The notes below the pieces were generated by a model. That model saw only the letters and a program-made list of their open reading frames with translations. It was not told the origin of the DNA and searched no databases. Position numbers and translations under genes: made by a program. DNA of 64,000 nucleotides from the NCBI RefSeq assembly GCF_039778605.1, contig NZ_CP156060.1, positions 1,054,001 through 1,118,000 on the forward strand. The letters are read 5' to 3'. Source of the DNA: Flavobacterium sp. WV_118_3. GTDB taxonomy: Bacteria; Bacteroidota; Bacteroidia; Flavobacteriales; Flavobacteriaceae. Positions 9,058 through 17,348 of this stretch are shown piece by piece (positions within the stretch are counted from its first letter, which is position 1; each line of letters begins with the position of its first letter).

Positions 9058-10002
9058 ATGAAAAAGTATTTTCCAGTATATGTTCGAATTCCGGTTTTAT
9101 TTGCCATCTTTTTTATGGCCATGGAATTCTTTATCGATTCCGGCGACAGACCCGCTTTTATCAAGTATCCTATCGTATCGATAATCTTATTATTGTTCCT
9201 TTTTGTATTGATTGCAATAGAAATTGTCCTAAAAGCGACCAATAATATCCTTAATGCGTTGTTAACGGAAGAACAACGCAAACAAAAAGAAATCGAAGAG
9301 AATCTTCCACTGGCTGAAACACCGTTTGTAAAAAATCTGTTGCAAAAACTAACGCGTTCCCGTAAAATGGAAGAAGAAGGTGAGCTAATGATGGACCACG
9401 ATTACGACGGAATCAAAGAGTTAGACAACGTATTGCCGCCATGGTGGGTGTATCTGTTCTATGCCTGTATTGCGTTTGCCTTTATTTATCTGGTGAAATT
9501 CCATATCCTGGGTTATGACGATCAGACCGCGGAATTTGAAAAAGAAATGGCGGAAGCCAAAATAGCAGTCGAAGAATACAAAAAAACGGCACCGGATTTA
9601 ATGGATAAAGAAAAAGTAACATTGCTCACGGATGCGGCTTCACTGGCTGCCGGTAAAGCGATTTTCGAAACCAACTGTATTGCTTGTCACCGAAATGATG
9701 GTGGTGGAGGTATCGGACCGAATTTAACCGACGACCACTGGATTCTTGGAGGTGGAATCAAAAATGTATTCAATACGGTTATGGAAGGAGGACGTGACGG
9801 AAAAGGAATGGTATCCTGGAAAGCGATTATCAAACCATCCGATATCCAGAAAGTAGCCAGTTATGTGCTGAGTTTGCAAGGATCTAATCCAAAAGATGGA
9901 AAAGCTCCGGAAGGTGATGTTTGGAAAGACGACAGTGCTCCGGCTACCGACGCTGCCAAACCGGCCGACAGCCTTCATACGGCTGCTGTAACCCTAAAGT
10001 AA
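9058..10002 (+). CDS. ccoP: cbb3 oxidase subunit III CcoP, single CXXCH
   Basis: This 314-aa membrane-anchored cytochrome c has two N-terminal hydrophobic helices, then the CcoP N-terminal domain (DHDYDGIKELDNVLPPWW, near residues 113-130) with its transmembrane helix, then a cytochrome c domain with one haem site, CIACH (C207, C210, H211), and GIGPNLTDDHW. Proteobacterial CcoP normally binds two haems, but only one CXXCH is present here. The C-terminus is Ala/Pro-rich. It passes electrons to the CcoNO core. It lies between ccoQ and a hairpin before ccoG. Confidence 0.93.
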   Translation: MKKYFPVYVRIPVLFAIFFMAMEFFIDSGDRPAFIKYPIVSIILLLFLFVLIAIEIVLKATNNILNALLTEEQRKQKEIEENLPLAETPFVKNLLQKLTRSRKMEEEGELMMDHDYDGIKELDNVLPPWWVYLFYACIAFAFIYLVKFHILGYDDQTAEFEKEMAEAKIAVEEYKKTAPDLMDKEKVTLLTDAASLAAGKAIFETNCIACHRNDGGGGIGPNLTDDHWILGGGIKNVFNTVMEGGRDGKGMVSWKAIIKPSDIQKVASYVLSLQGSNPKDGKAPEGDVWKDDSAPATDAAKPADSLHTAAVTLK

Positions 10003-10008
10003 AATAAC

Positions 10009-10033
10009 ACCTCAGGATGCATAACCCTGAGGT
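10009..10033 (+). terminator. intercistronic hairpin between ccoP and ccoG
   Basis: ACCTCAGG (10009-10016) pairs perfectly with CCTGAGGT (10026-10033) around a 9-nt loop. No T-run follows, so it is better read as an mRNA-stability or processing hairpin than as a full terminator. It separates the structural oxidase genes from the assembly genes. Confidence 0.55.
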
Positions 10034-10048
10034 TAAATCAAAAATATC

Positions 10049-11467
10049 ATGTCTGGTTTACCCGATGAAAGTTTTAGAGATAGTATCGGAACTATCGATA
10101 AAGAAGGTAAAAGAGCTTGGGTTTTCCCTAAAATTCCGAAAGGAAAATTCTACGAAAAAAGAAAGCTGGTCAGCTATTTTCTGCTAGCCTTCTTGTTTTC
10201 GGCCCCTTTTATTAAAATTAACGGAAATCAGTTTCTGTTATTTAATGTGTTGGATCGGAAGTTTAATTTTTTTGGATTTCCATTCTGGCCACAGGATTTC
10301 CACCTGGTGGTAATCTCGATGATCGTTGGTGTTGTGTTTGTAACACTCTTTACCGTTGCTTTCGGACGTATTTTTTGCGGATGGATTTGTCCGCAGACCA
10401 TTTTTATGGAAATGGTTTTCCGACGAATCGAATTCTGGATCGATGGCGACAGAGGGGCACAAATGCGTCTGGCCAAACAAGAGTGGAATGCCGAAAAAAT
10501 ACGAAAAAGAGTTACCAAATGGATCGTGTTCTTTATCATATCGTTTTTAATTGCCAATGTATTTCTGGCCTATCTGGTTGGAAGTGATCATGTGCTCGAA
10601 ATGGTAAAAGAAGGACCGTTTCACAATACCAATACGTTGATCGCGCTGTTGATTTTTACAGCAGTGTTCTATTTTGTTTTTGCGTGGCTCAGAGAACAGG
10701 TTTGTATTATTGCTTGTCCTTACGGGCGTTTACAGGGCGTCTTATTGGATAATAAGTCAATTGTTGTGGCCTACGACCATGTGAGGGGAGAAGGTGAAAA
10801 CGGAAGAGCCAAATTCCGTAAAAATGAGGACCGGTCACAAGTCGGAAAAGGGGATTGTATCGATTGCCGGCAATGTGTAAACGTATGTCCAACCGGAATC
10901 GATATCCGAAACGGAACGCAATTGGAATGTATCAATTGTACCGCTTGTATCGACGAATGTGATCACATCATGGAAAGTGTCAACCTGCCAAAAGGATTGA
11001 TTCGCTATGCATCTGAAGATGAAATTGTAAAAAAAGAAAAATTCGTCTTTACGGCGCGAATGAAAGGTTATGTGTCCGTTCTGATAATATTAACAGGTGT
11101 TTTTGTTGGAATGTTATTTCTGAGAAACGAGGTAGAAGCCACCGTGTTGCGGTTGCCGGGACAATTATACGAACGTAAAGGCGATAATATTAGCAATGTA
11201 TTTACCTATAAAATCGTCAATAAAACCGTAAAAGATTTTAATAAGGTACACTTTAAATTAGTAGATCCTAAAGGAAAAATTATAGTAGTGGGAAAACCAC
11301 AGTTTCAGATTAAAAAAGAAGGAATGGCTCAGGGAACATTGTTTATCGAGATTCATCCGGCTTTTCTAAAAGGAGATAAAACCAAAATAACGATTGAAGT
11401 CTATGACGGAGACGTATTGATTGAAACCACAACGACCAACTTTTTAGGTCCGCGGAGTTTTAACTAA
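10049..11467 (+). CDS. ccoG: cbb3 oxidase accessory ferredoxin CcoG
   Basis: This 472-aa membrane Fe-S protein has several transmembrane helices in the first ~230 residues and near 345-365. Between them are two 4Fe-4S ferredoxin motifs, CIDCRQCVNVCPTG and CINCTACIDECDH. Further cysteines in FCGWICPQT and CIIACPYGR match the family. The C-terminal ~110 residues form a periplasmic Ig-like domain (FixG_C type). CcoG is known to reduce Cu(II) for oxidase assembly. It follows the ccoP hairpin and precedes ccoH by 32 nt. Confidence 0.93.
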   Translation: MSGLPDESFRDSIGTIDKEGKRAWVFPKIPKGKFYEKRKLVSYFLLAFLFSAPFIKINGNQFLLFNVLDRKFNFFGFPFWPQDFHLVVISMIVGVVFVTLFTVAFGRIFCGWICPQTIFMEMVFRRIEFWIDGDRGAQMRLAKQEWNAEKIRKRVTKWIVFFIISFLIANVFLAYLVGSDHVLEMVKEGPFHNTNTLIALLIFTAVFYFVFAWLREQVCIIACPYGRLQGVLLDNKSIVVAYDHVRGEGENGRAKFRKNEDRSQVGKGDCIDCRQCVNVCPTGIDIRNGTQLECINCTACIDECDHIMESVNLPKGLIRYASEDEIVKKEKFVFTARMKGYVSVLIILTGVFVGMLFLRNEVEATVLRLPGQLYERKGDNISNVFTYKIVNKTVKDFNKVHFKLVDPKGKIIVVGKPQFQIKKEGMAQGTLFIEIHPAFLKGDKTKITIEVYDGDVLIETTTTNFLGPRSFN

Positions 11468-11499
11468 AGATCGTTTATAACCCTTAAAAAAAACGCACC

Positions 11500-11946
11500 A
11501 TGAAAGTAAATTGGGGAACCAGCATCGTAATCGCTTTCGGATTGTTTATCACTTTTATCATGTACTTCGTATTTAAAGTACAGTCCGATAAAAATTATGA
11601 CCACGAAATGGTTACAGAAGAATATTATAAAAAAGAAATGAGCTTTCAGCAACAGCTCGATAAAGAACAAAATGCGGCCGACTTAACCGAAAAAGTGACA
11701 GTCTCCGCAACACCAGAAGGTATTATGATTGCTTTTCCGGCAAGTTTCAATAAAGACAAAATCAAAGGAAAAGTGTCCCTCTACAGACCGTCCAACCAGA
11801 AACTGGACTTCGAAGTTCCGATTTCGTTGTCTGCTTCAAATTTGCTCATACCTAAAACAAATTTGGTGGACGGTCGTTGGGACATTACTATCGATTGGGA
11901 ATACGAAGGAAAAGCCTATTTGAATAAGTTAGTAGTCAATTTGTAA
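11500..11946 (+). CDS. ccoH: FixH/CcoH family assembly protein
   Basis: This 148-aa protein has one N-terminal membrane helix (about residues 5-27), the motif YDHEMVTEEYYKKEMSFQQQLD typical of Bacteroidota FixH proteins (seen at about 36-58), and a beta-rich C-terminal domain. CcoH stays bound to cbb3 oxidase and helps its assembly. It sits directly after ccoG. The call rests on family resemblance and on position. Confidence 0.87.
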   Translation: MKVNWGTSIVIAFGLFITFIMYFVFKVQSDKNYDHEMVTEEYYKKEMSFQQQLDKEQNAADLTEKVTVSATPEGIMIAFPASFNKDKIKGKVSLYRPSNQKLDFEVPISLSASNLLIPKTNLVDGRWDITIDWEYEGKAYLNKLVVNL

Positions 11947-11948
11947 TT

Positions 11949-12010
11949 TTTAGTTTGTAGTCAGGGATGTTTTTAATAGTTTTTTGGTTGTCTCCTGGCT
12001 ACAAACTAAA
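11949..12010 (+). repeat. long inverted repeat before the TauE/SafE gene
   Basis: A 17-nt arm (11949-11965, starting TTTAGTTTGTAG) pairs with 11994-12010 (CCTGGCTACAAACTAAA) with a single G-U wobble. The loop is 28 nt. No T-run follows. The hairpin fills the gap between ccoH and the next gene and ends 15 nt before its ATG. Confidence 0.7.
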
Positions 12011-12025
12011 TTAATCCGAAAAAGT

Positions 12026-12727
12026 ATGTTGCTTTCTGCATTTATATTCGGTTTGGTAAGTAGTCTACACTGCATTGGTATGTGTGGACCTATTGCCATG
12101 ATGTTACCAGTTGATCAGCATAATCCAGCTAAAAAAGTAATCCAGATATTAATGTACCATAGTGGTCGTTTAATGGCCTATGCTACCTTAGGATTGGTTT
12201 TTGGGATGGTCGGAAAAGGTCTTTATTTGGCCGGATTGCAGCAACAAATGTCTATTATAGCCGGAATTTTAATGATTGTAGTCGTGCTTGTTCCGGAGAA
12301 AATCCTCGCGCGTTATAATTTTTCAAAACCGGTGTATCGTCTGCTTTCTAAAATTAAAAGTAGTCTGGGAAATCAGTTTAAAAAGAAAAGTTATACAGCA
12401 CTTTTTACAATAGGTCTGCTCAATGGATTGCTGCCTTGTGGATTGGTATATGCCGCTCTGTTTGGTGCCATTGCGATGCAGAGTGAATCACTCGGTGTTG
12501 TATATATGGTACTTTACGGATTAGGTACGATACCCATGATGACTACCGTTGTATATGCCTCCAATTGGATAAGTCAGCCAATACGAAACAAAATAGGGAA
12601 AATAATTCCTTATGTAGCGGTTTGTATTGGTATGTTGTTTATATTGAGAGGATTGGGACTCGGTATTCCATATGTTTCTCCCGGGAATATGAGTCTTTTT
12701 GTTAGAGGTGAAGCGCATTGTGGTTAA
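12026..12727 (+). CDS. TauE/SafE-family membrane protein, cco-linked
   Basis: This 233-aa membrane protein has about six hydrophobic helices. The N-terminus shows the metal-ligand-like HCIGMCGPIAMM and the middle shows GLLNGLLPCGLVY, both typical of the COG2836 branch that accompanies cbb3 oxidase genes. That branch is thought to help supply copper or thiols to the oxidase; sulfite export is only the name of the wider family. I chose ATG 12026, because the longer TTG frame from 11984 would run through the hairpin. Its stop codon overlaps the convergent glycosylase gene by about 4 nt. Confidence 0.8.
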   Translation: MLLSAFIFGLVSSLHCIGMCGPIAMMLPVDQHNPAKKVIQILMYHSGRLMAYATLGLVFGMVGKGLYLAGLQQQMSIIAGILMIVVVLVPEKILARYNFSKPVYRLLSKIKSSLGNQFKKKSYTALFTIGLLNGLLPCGLVYAALFGAIAMQSESLGVVYMVLYGLGTIPMMTTVVYASNWISQPIRNKIGKIIPYVAVCIGMLFILRGLGLGIPYVSPGNMSLFVRGEAHCG

Positions 12728-13299
12728 GGAACCAGTGCCTTCCGGACTTGTTTTCGTAATTCGGGGATAACTTCCTCCTCAAACCAGGGATTTTTTTTCT
12801 GCCAGATCCGGTTTCGCGGTGATGGATGAACCAAAGGAAAATAATCCGGTAAAAAATCGCGGTAATGCAATACGTTTTCTGTCAACGTTCGATAGGAGCG
12901 TTCCTTAAGATAGTAAGATTGGGCATATGACCCAATCAATAAAATAAGTTTTACATCCGTAAGTGCCGTAAAGATCTGTGAATGCCAGGTTGGCGCACAT
13001 TCCGGCCTCGGACGTAAATCCCCTGACTTTCCTTTACCCGGAAAACAAAACCCCATTGGAACGATACCAAATAATGACGTATCGTAAAATTCAGATGGTC
13101 CCACATCTAACCAGTTTCTTAATTTTTCCCCACTTGCATCATTCCACGGAATCCCACTGGTATGTGCCTTTTGTCCCGGTGCCTGTCCGATAATTAAAAC
13201 CCGGGAGGTACTCTCAAAAGAAAGTATAGGCTTCGGTGGGTTAGGTAATGACGCCTGACACAGTGTACACAAATGGATACGTTCTAATAACGGGTTCAT
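12724..13299 (-). CDS. uracil-DNA glycosylase family protein
   Basis: This 191-aa protein belongs to the COG1573-like uracil-DNA glycosylase superfamily. Visible motifs are the N-terminal CTLC pair, IIGQAPGQKAHTSGIPWNDASG (motif A region, near residues 35-57), LLIGSYAQ in the middle and VHPSPRN near the C-terminus (motif B position). The enzyme would remove uracil or related lesions from DNA. Only two of the four Fe-S cysteines of family 4 enzymes are obvious, so an Fe-S cluster cannot be asserted. It is convergent with the TauE/SafE gene and overlaps its stop codon. Confidence 0.78.
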   Translation of the reverse strand: MNPLLERIHLCTLCQASLPNPPKPILSFESTSRVLIIGQAPGQKAHTSGIPWNDASGEKLRNWLDVGPSEFYDTSLFGIVPMGFCFPGKGKSGDLRPRPECAPTWHSQIFTALTDVKLILLIGSYAQSYYLKERSYRTLTENVLHYRDFLPDYFPLVHPSPRNRIWQKKNPWFEEEVIPELRKQVRKALVP

Positions 13300-13416
13300 A
13301 ATGAAATGTTTTAGATCAAAAGGTTTAAGTAGTAAAAATAATACTTCTTCCTGTATTTTGATTGTGTTCGGTCTGGTATTGAAAAAAGGTTTTTGATTTT
13401 AAAATTTAAGGGTAAC

Positions 13417-13881
13417 ATGAAGAAAAAACAACTAAAATTTATGCTAAAAGCAACGTTTTGGGCAATGGTCATTGTGTATGGAATAACCAGTCTGTGGATG
13501 TTTTATTTTCTCAAACCGATTACCGATATAAAAAAAGAAGTAACCGCTATTGTAGAAAATCCGGTAAAAGTTGCTGATAATCTCCCTAAAGCTTATATTC
13601 TGACACCGGAAATTGCAGGCCTCATTTGTAACGAAAAATGTGAAATAGATTCCTGTCTACACAATAAGGAAATCCTGATCGTCGGAACTGTGCTTAGAAG
13701 AGATCAGGATATCGATAAAACGCCCTATCTGATATTAAAGGTAGGAGATATGGATAACATTGGATGCTATATGAAACAACTTTACAGCGATATTAAAAAT
13801 GGAGATAAAGTCATGCTGAAAGGTATTTACCGACAGTTCGCCTTTAATAATATTGTGATCACCGATGCAGAACTGCTTTAA
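13417..13881 (+). CDS. membrane-anchored OB-fold-like hypothetical protein
   Basis: This is a 154-aa protein of unknown function. From ATG 13417 it starts with lysines and one membrane helix (about residues 10-30). The C-terminal half (IVGTVLRRD, then YLILKV, MLKGIYRQF and NNIVITDAELL) has the strand pattern of tRNA_anti-like OB-fold domains of Bacteroidota. Cysteines occur in CNEKCEIDSC and in GCYMKQ. The earlier TTG at 13393 is less likely as start. It is convergent with hemN, with one base between the stop codons. No function is proposed. Confidence 0.6.
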   Translation: MKKKQLKFMLKATFWAMVIVYGITSLWMFYFLKPITDIKKEVTAIVENPVKVADNLPKAYILTPEIAGLICNEKCEIDSCLHNKEILIVGTVLRRDQDIDKTPYLILKVGDMDNIGCYMKQLYSDIKNGDKVMLKGIYRQFAFNNIVITDAELL

Positions 13882-13882
13882 A

Positions 13883-15241
13883 TCAAATCGTCATTGAAAA
13901 TAACTGGGTTTGTGGTGCTTTTCGCTTCAGGCGTAAATCAAAAGCCATACAGATATTTCGAACAAATGGCTTTCCCTTTTCGGTAACGGTAATGCCATCG
14001 GCTGTCATGACCACTAATTCATCTTTTTCCATTTCCCGTAATTGTGCTATTATCATGTCTTTTTCGGGAAATGTTTCTTGAGTCCAACTCGTCTGAAAAC
14101 GGCACATCAGGTTTAAAATATGACGACGAATGATCAAATCTTCATCCGTTAAAATATGACCTTTAAAAACTGCCAGTTCGTTTTGTTCCAGACGGGCATA
14201 ATAGTCTTCCAGTGTTTTTTCATTTTGAGCAAAAGCATACCAACTGTCGCTAATAGAGGACATACCCAATCCAATCATCAATTGTGTTTTGGAGGAGGTA
14301 TACCCCATAAAATTACGGTGTAACTTTCCTTTATGAAATGCTGTATACATCGAGTCTTCTTCAATTGCAAAATGATCCATACCGATTTCATGAAAACCGT
14401 TTTTTTCCAACATCATTTTTCCGACCTCGTAAAGTTGCCTTTTTTTCTGATCTTTAGGTACATCTTCGTCTTTAAAACCACGTTGCCCGGTTCCTTTAAT
14501 CCACGGTACATGGGCATAACTGTAAAATGACAGACGGTGTGGCGCCAGCGATTTTGTTTTTTCGATCGTATCAATCACATCTTCCAGTTTTTGAAAAGGT
14601 AAACCAAATACAAGATCATGCGAAATAGAGGTATAGCCAATTTCTTTGGCCCAAAAAGTTACTTTGGCTACATTGTGAAACGGTTGTTCACGATGGATCG
14701 CTTTCTGAACGACGGGACTGTAGTCCTGAACACCAAAACTGACCCTGCGAAATCCCAGTTCATAAAGTTTTACCAGATGTGCCCGGGTTGTATTGTTGGG
14801 ATGTCCTTCAAAGCTGAATTCGTAGTTATCCATACGGTTGGAACGACTCAAAATTCCATTGATCAAAAGTTCAAGATTTTCCGGAGAAAAAAAAGTAGGC
14901 GTACCACCGCCCAAATGAATTTCCCGGATATTTGGTGTTTCCGGAAAGGTATCGCAATACAATGCCCATTCCTTTAAAACCGCCTGAATATAGGTGTATT
15001 CAACATCATGACGTTTGGTAATCCGTTTGTGACATCCGCAAAAAGTACACAGACTTTCGCAAAACGGTAGATGTATATAAAGACTAATACCTTCGGAAGT
15101 ATTGCTCTCCCGAAACGAACGGATATATGTATCCCGCCATGCCGCAACAGAAAACTGCGAATCGTCCCAATACGGAACCGTTGGATAGCTTGTATAGCGC
15201 GGTCCGGGAACATTATATTTTTGAACTAGTGAAATTGCCAT
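13883..15241 (-). CDS. hemN: oxygen-independent coproporphyrinogen III oxidase HemN
   Basis: This 452-aa radical SAM enzyme carries out the oxygen-independent decarboxylation of coproporphyrinogen III to protoporphyrinogen IX in haem synthesis. The N-terminal YNVPGPRYTSYP is the classic HemN opening, and the cluster motif is C61-X3-C65-X2-C68-X-C70 (HLPFCESLCTFCGC). LHLGGGTP-type and FEGHPNNT motifs follow, and the length is that of true HemN rather than HemW. It is divergent from the rhodanese gene. Its promoter carries the same operator and spacing as ccoI and ccoS, which fits haem supply for cbb3 oxidase at low oxygen. Confidence 0.95.
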   Translation of the reverse strand: MAISLVQKYNVPGPRYTSYPTVPYWDDSQFSVAAWRDTYIRSFRESNTSEGISLYIHLPFCESLCTFCGCHKRITKRHDVEYTYIQAVLKEWALYCDTFPETPNIREIHLGGGTPTFFSPENLELLINGILSRSNRMDNYEFSFEGHPNNTTRAHLVKLYELGFRRVSFGVQDYSPVVQKAIHREQPFHNVAKVTFWAKEIGYTSISHDLVFGLPFQKLEDVIDTIEKTKSLAPHRLSFYSYAHVPWIKGTGQRGFKDEDVPKDQKKRQLYEVGKMMLEKNGFHEIGMDHFAIEEDSMYTAFHKGKLHRNFMGYTSSKTQLMIGLGMSSISDSWYAFAQNEKTLEDYYARLEQNELAVFKGHILTDEDLIIRRHILNLMCRFQTSWTQETFPEKDMIIAQLREMEKDELVVMTADGITVTEKGKPFVRNICMAFDLRLKRKAPQTQLFSMTI

Positions 15242-15266
15242 AACCTAAAACTGAATTTTCAACAAA

Positions 15267-15310
15267 CAAAATTAAATTATAGGACTTCAAAAAAAAATGA
15301 TATTTATCAT
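15267..15310 (-). promoter_or_regulatory. Crp/Fnr-type operator and hemN promoter
   Basis: On the reverse strand ATGATAAATATCAT (15310-15297) is identical to the ccoS operator. After exactly 22 nt it is followed by TAATTTTG (15274-15267), the same -7 element as ccoS, 25 nt before the hemN ATG. The geometry therefore points to hemN. No TAnnTTTG element lies at this distance in the rhodanese direction. Confidence 0.72.
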
Positions 15311-15375
15311 ACGAAAACATTGGCAGACGATTACAGACATTTTTTGTACTTTTAGGCCTTTAATATTGGACGATT

Positions 15376-15777
15376 ATGAAACGGAACATTTTTAAACTGT
15401 TATTTTTGCTATTATTTTTGCTATTATTTTTTACTGCTTGTCAGGCACAGGTAAAAGACGGAACGCAATTGGTAAACCCGGAAGCTTTTGAAAAAACAAT
15501 CACAGCCAATAAAGGACAACTGATCGATGTGCGTACTCCAAAAGAATACCAGTCCGGTCACCTGAAAGGGGCTAAAAACCTTCATATCTACGAAAAAAAC
15601 TTCGGAGAGGAAGTGGACAAATTGGATAAAACAAAACCGGTTTATGTCTACTGCAAAGCAGGAGGAAGAAGTGCCGAAGCCGTTGAAATCCTACAAGAAA
15701 AAGGGTTTAAAAAAATCGTAGAACTGGACGGTGGTATCGACGCATGGAATGATCAGAAAAAAACGGTGGAAAAATAA
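15376..15777 (+). CDS. rhodanese-domain lipoprotein
   Basis: This 133-aa protein has a lipoprotein signal peptide (lipobox ending at C22, FFTAC) and one rhodanese domain. The active-site loop is VYCKAGGRSA with C93 as the sulfur-carrying residue; DVRTPKEYQSGHLKGA is the usual upstream motif. It would handle sulfane sulfur in the periplasm; the acceptor is unknown. The signal peptide is encoded by a 12-nt tandem repeat (LLFL units). It is divergent from hemN and followed after 12 nt by a histidine kinase gene. Confidence 0.88.
   Translation: MKRNIFKLLFLLLFLLLFFTACQAQVKDGTQLVNPEAFEKTITANKGQLIDVRTPKEYQSGHLKGAKNLHIYEKNFGEEVDKLDKTKPVYVYCKAGGRSAEAVEILQEKGFKKIVELDGGIDAWNDQKKTVEK
15400..15431 (+). 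repeat. 12-nt tandem repeat in a signal-peptide region
   Basis: The unit TTATTTTTGCTA occurs at 15400-15411 and 15412-15423, followed by a partial third copy. It is in frame and encodes LLFL repeats of the signal-peptide core. Slippage would lengthen or shorten the hydrophobic segment by four residues without a frameshift. Confidence 0.7.
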
Positions 15778-15789
15778 GCTTTTCATTAC

Positions 15790-16536
15790 ATGACAAACCT
15801 GGATTATATATTTTTAGTTTTGTGTCTGCTGATCCTTTGCATCGCGGGCTATCTCTTGTATCGACTGCAACAGTTGGAAAAAGAGAAAAAGTATATGCAG
15901 GTTAAATATGTGGATTTTGAAGAACGTTTTAACCATTTGCAATTGGAAACACTCGAATCCAAACTGAACCCGCATTTGTTTAAAAATATATTAAATTCGA
16001 TACAATCACATGCTTATCAAACCTATTTTGCGATGGATAAGTTGTCGAATGTACTGGATTATATCTTGTATGAAAGTAGAAGGCGTTTTGTGAGCCCAAA
16101 AGAAGAAATCGACTTCGCTTTAAACCTGATTGAGATTAATAAAATCAAAATTAGTCCACTTTTTGCCCTTACGGTAAAAAAGAAAATCGACGAAACGGAT
16201 GCCTCGTACCAACAACAGTTAATGGCGCCGCTAATTTCGATCGATCTGATTGAAAATGCTTTTAAACATGCCGATTTACAAAGTGCCGATGCTTTTATTA
16301 CGGTTGTTATCGAATTAAAAGGTCAGGTTTTTTCAATGATGGTGACCAATAAAATTTCCAGTAAAGCGGCCTTTAAAAAAGACAATAGTGGACTAGGATC
16401 GGAAACCTTGGAACAACGATTAAAGATTATTTATAAAAACCATTATAAACTAGACAAATTCATTGAAGGAGATGTCTATGTTGCACAATTAAAAATTGAT
16501 TTACGTGAGTACAAAACTCAAATGCTTGCTTCTTGA
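15790..16536 (+). CDS. LytS-type sensor histidine kinase
   Basis: This 248-aa kinase has one N-terminal membrane helix (about residues 6-25), a short coiled segment, the phospho-acceptor motif NPHLFKNILNSIQSH (H62) and a degenerate HATPase domain with LIENAFKHA and GLGSETLEQRL. It has no sizeable sensor domain. It pairs with the LytTR regulator that overlaps its 3' end. The signal is unknown. It follows the rhodanese gene by 12 nt, so the three may form one transcript. Confidence 0.88.
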   Translation: MTNLDYIFLVLCLLILCIAGYLLYRLQQLEKEKKYMQVKYVDFEERFNHLQLETLESKLNPHLFKNILNSIQSHAYQTYFAMDKLSNVLDYILYESRRRFVSPKEEIDFALNLIEINKIKISPLFALTVKKKIDETDASYQQQLMAPLISIDLIENAFKHADLQSADAFITVVIELKGQVFSMMVTNKISSKAAFKKDNSGLGSETLEQRLKIIYKNHYKLDKFIEGDVYVAQLKIDLREYKTQMLAS

Positions 16537-17224
16537 CGACGAATTACCGGGATTAACCTATCTTAAAATGCTTTGTGAGCAAATTCCCGAATTGGAAGTG
16601 ATCAAAGCTTTTAATAACCCGGAAACCTTTCTTGCCGAATGTAATAAGTATGATTTTGACCTTTTGATTTCCGATATTGAGATGCCGGGAATCAATGGAT
16701 TACAAGTCGCTAACTTATTGGAAGGGAAGGCAATTATTTTTACTACGGCCTATAAAGACTTTGCGGTCGAAGCATACGACCTTGATGCGGTGGATTATGT
16801 CGTAAAACCAATTAAAAAAGAACGCCTGCAGCAAGCGGTTCAAAAAGCATTAAAACGTTTTGAAACTACAAAAACGACTCGAAAACACCTACAGTTAAAT
16901 ACCGATAAAGGAAAAACCATATTGTCGATCGATCAGATTTTCTTTATCAAATCGGCAGAAACCGACAGCCGGGATAAAGTGATTTATCTACAGGATCTTA
17001 CCAATTTTGTTGCTAAAAATTACTCTTTTGATAAGTTGTTACAACAATTGCCTACGGAAGAGTTTTGCCGTATCAATAAAAAAGAAGCATTGGCTATAAA
17101 AAATATACAGTTTTATTCGCACGACGAGATTACTGCCAATGTGATGATGGCAAACGGTAAGCCGTTTAGTTTCGGTTTAAGTGAAAGTTACCGACCGGAA
17201 TTTGTAGAGAAAGTGAAGCTCTAG
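16505..17224 (+). CDS. LytTR-family response regulator
   Basis: This 239-aa regulator has a receiver domain with the acidic pair in LLLDDE and phospho-acceptor D57 (SDIEMPG), then a LytTR DNA-binding domain (about residues 130-239, with IFFIKSAETDSRD). No ATG is available at the start; GTG 16505 gives a normal receiver N-terminus, while TTG 16496 adds only three residues. The gene overlaps the kinase by about 32 nt, which indicates translational coupling. Confidence 0.87.
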   Translation: MSTKLKCLLLDDELPGLTYLKMLCEQIPELEVIKAFNNPETFLAECNKYDFDLLISDIEMPGINGLQVANLLEGKAIIFTTAYKDFAVEAYDLDAVDYVVKPIKKERLQQAVQKALKRFETTKTTRKHLQLNTDKGKTILSIDQIFFIKSAETDSRDKVIYLQDLTNFVAKNYSFDKLLQQLPTEEFCRINKKEALAIKNIQFYSHDEITANVMMANGKPFSFGLSESYRPEFVEKVKL

Positions 17225-17348
17225 CATTTCATTACAATTTTCACCGGCTTCGTTACAAGAGGCGTTTTTAATAGTACAAATTCATTTTTTTTCAAGGCTT
17301 TATATAGCATATTTGCACCAAAATAAGTGTAAGCCAAAATGATAACTT

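Noticed and set aside
15297..15376. The palindrome at 15297-15310 as operator of the rhodanese gene
   Set aside because: No TAnnTTTG element lies 22 nt away in that direction, whereas an exact one does toward hemN.
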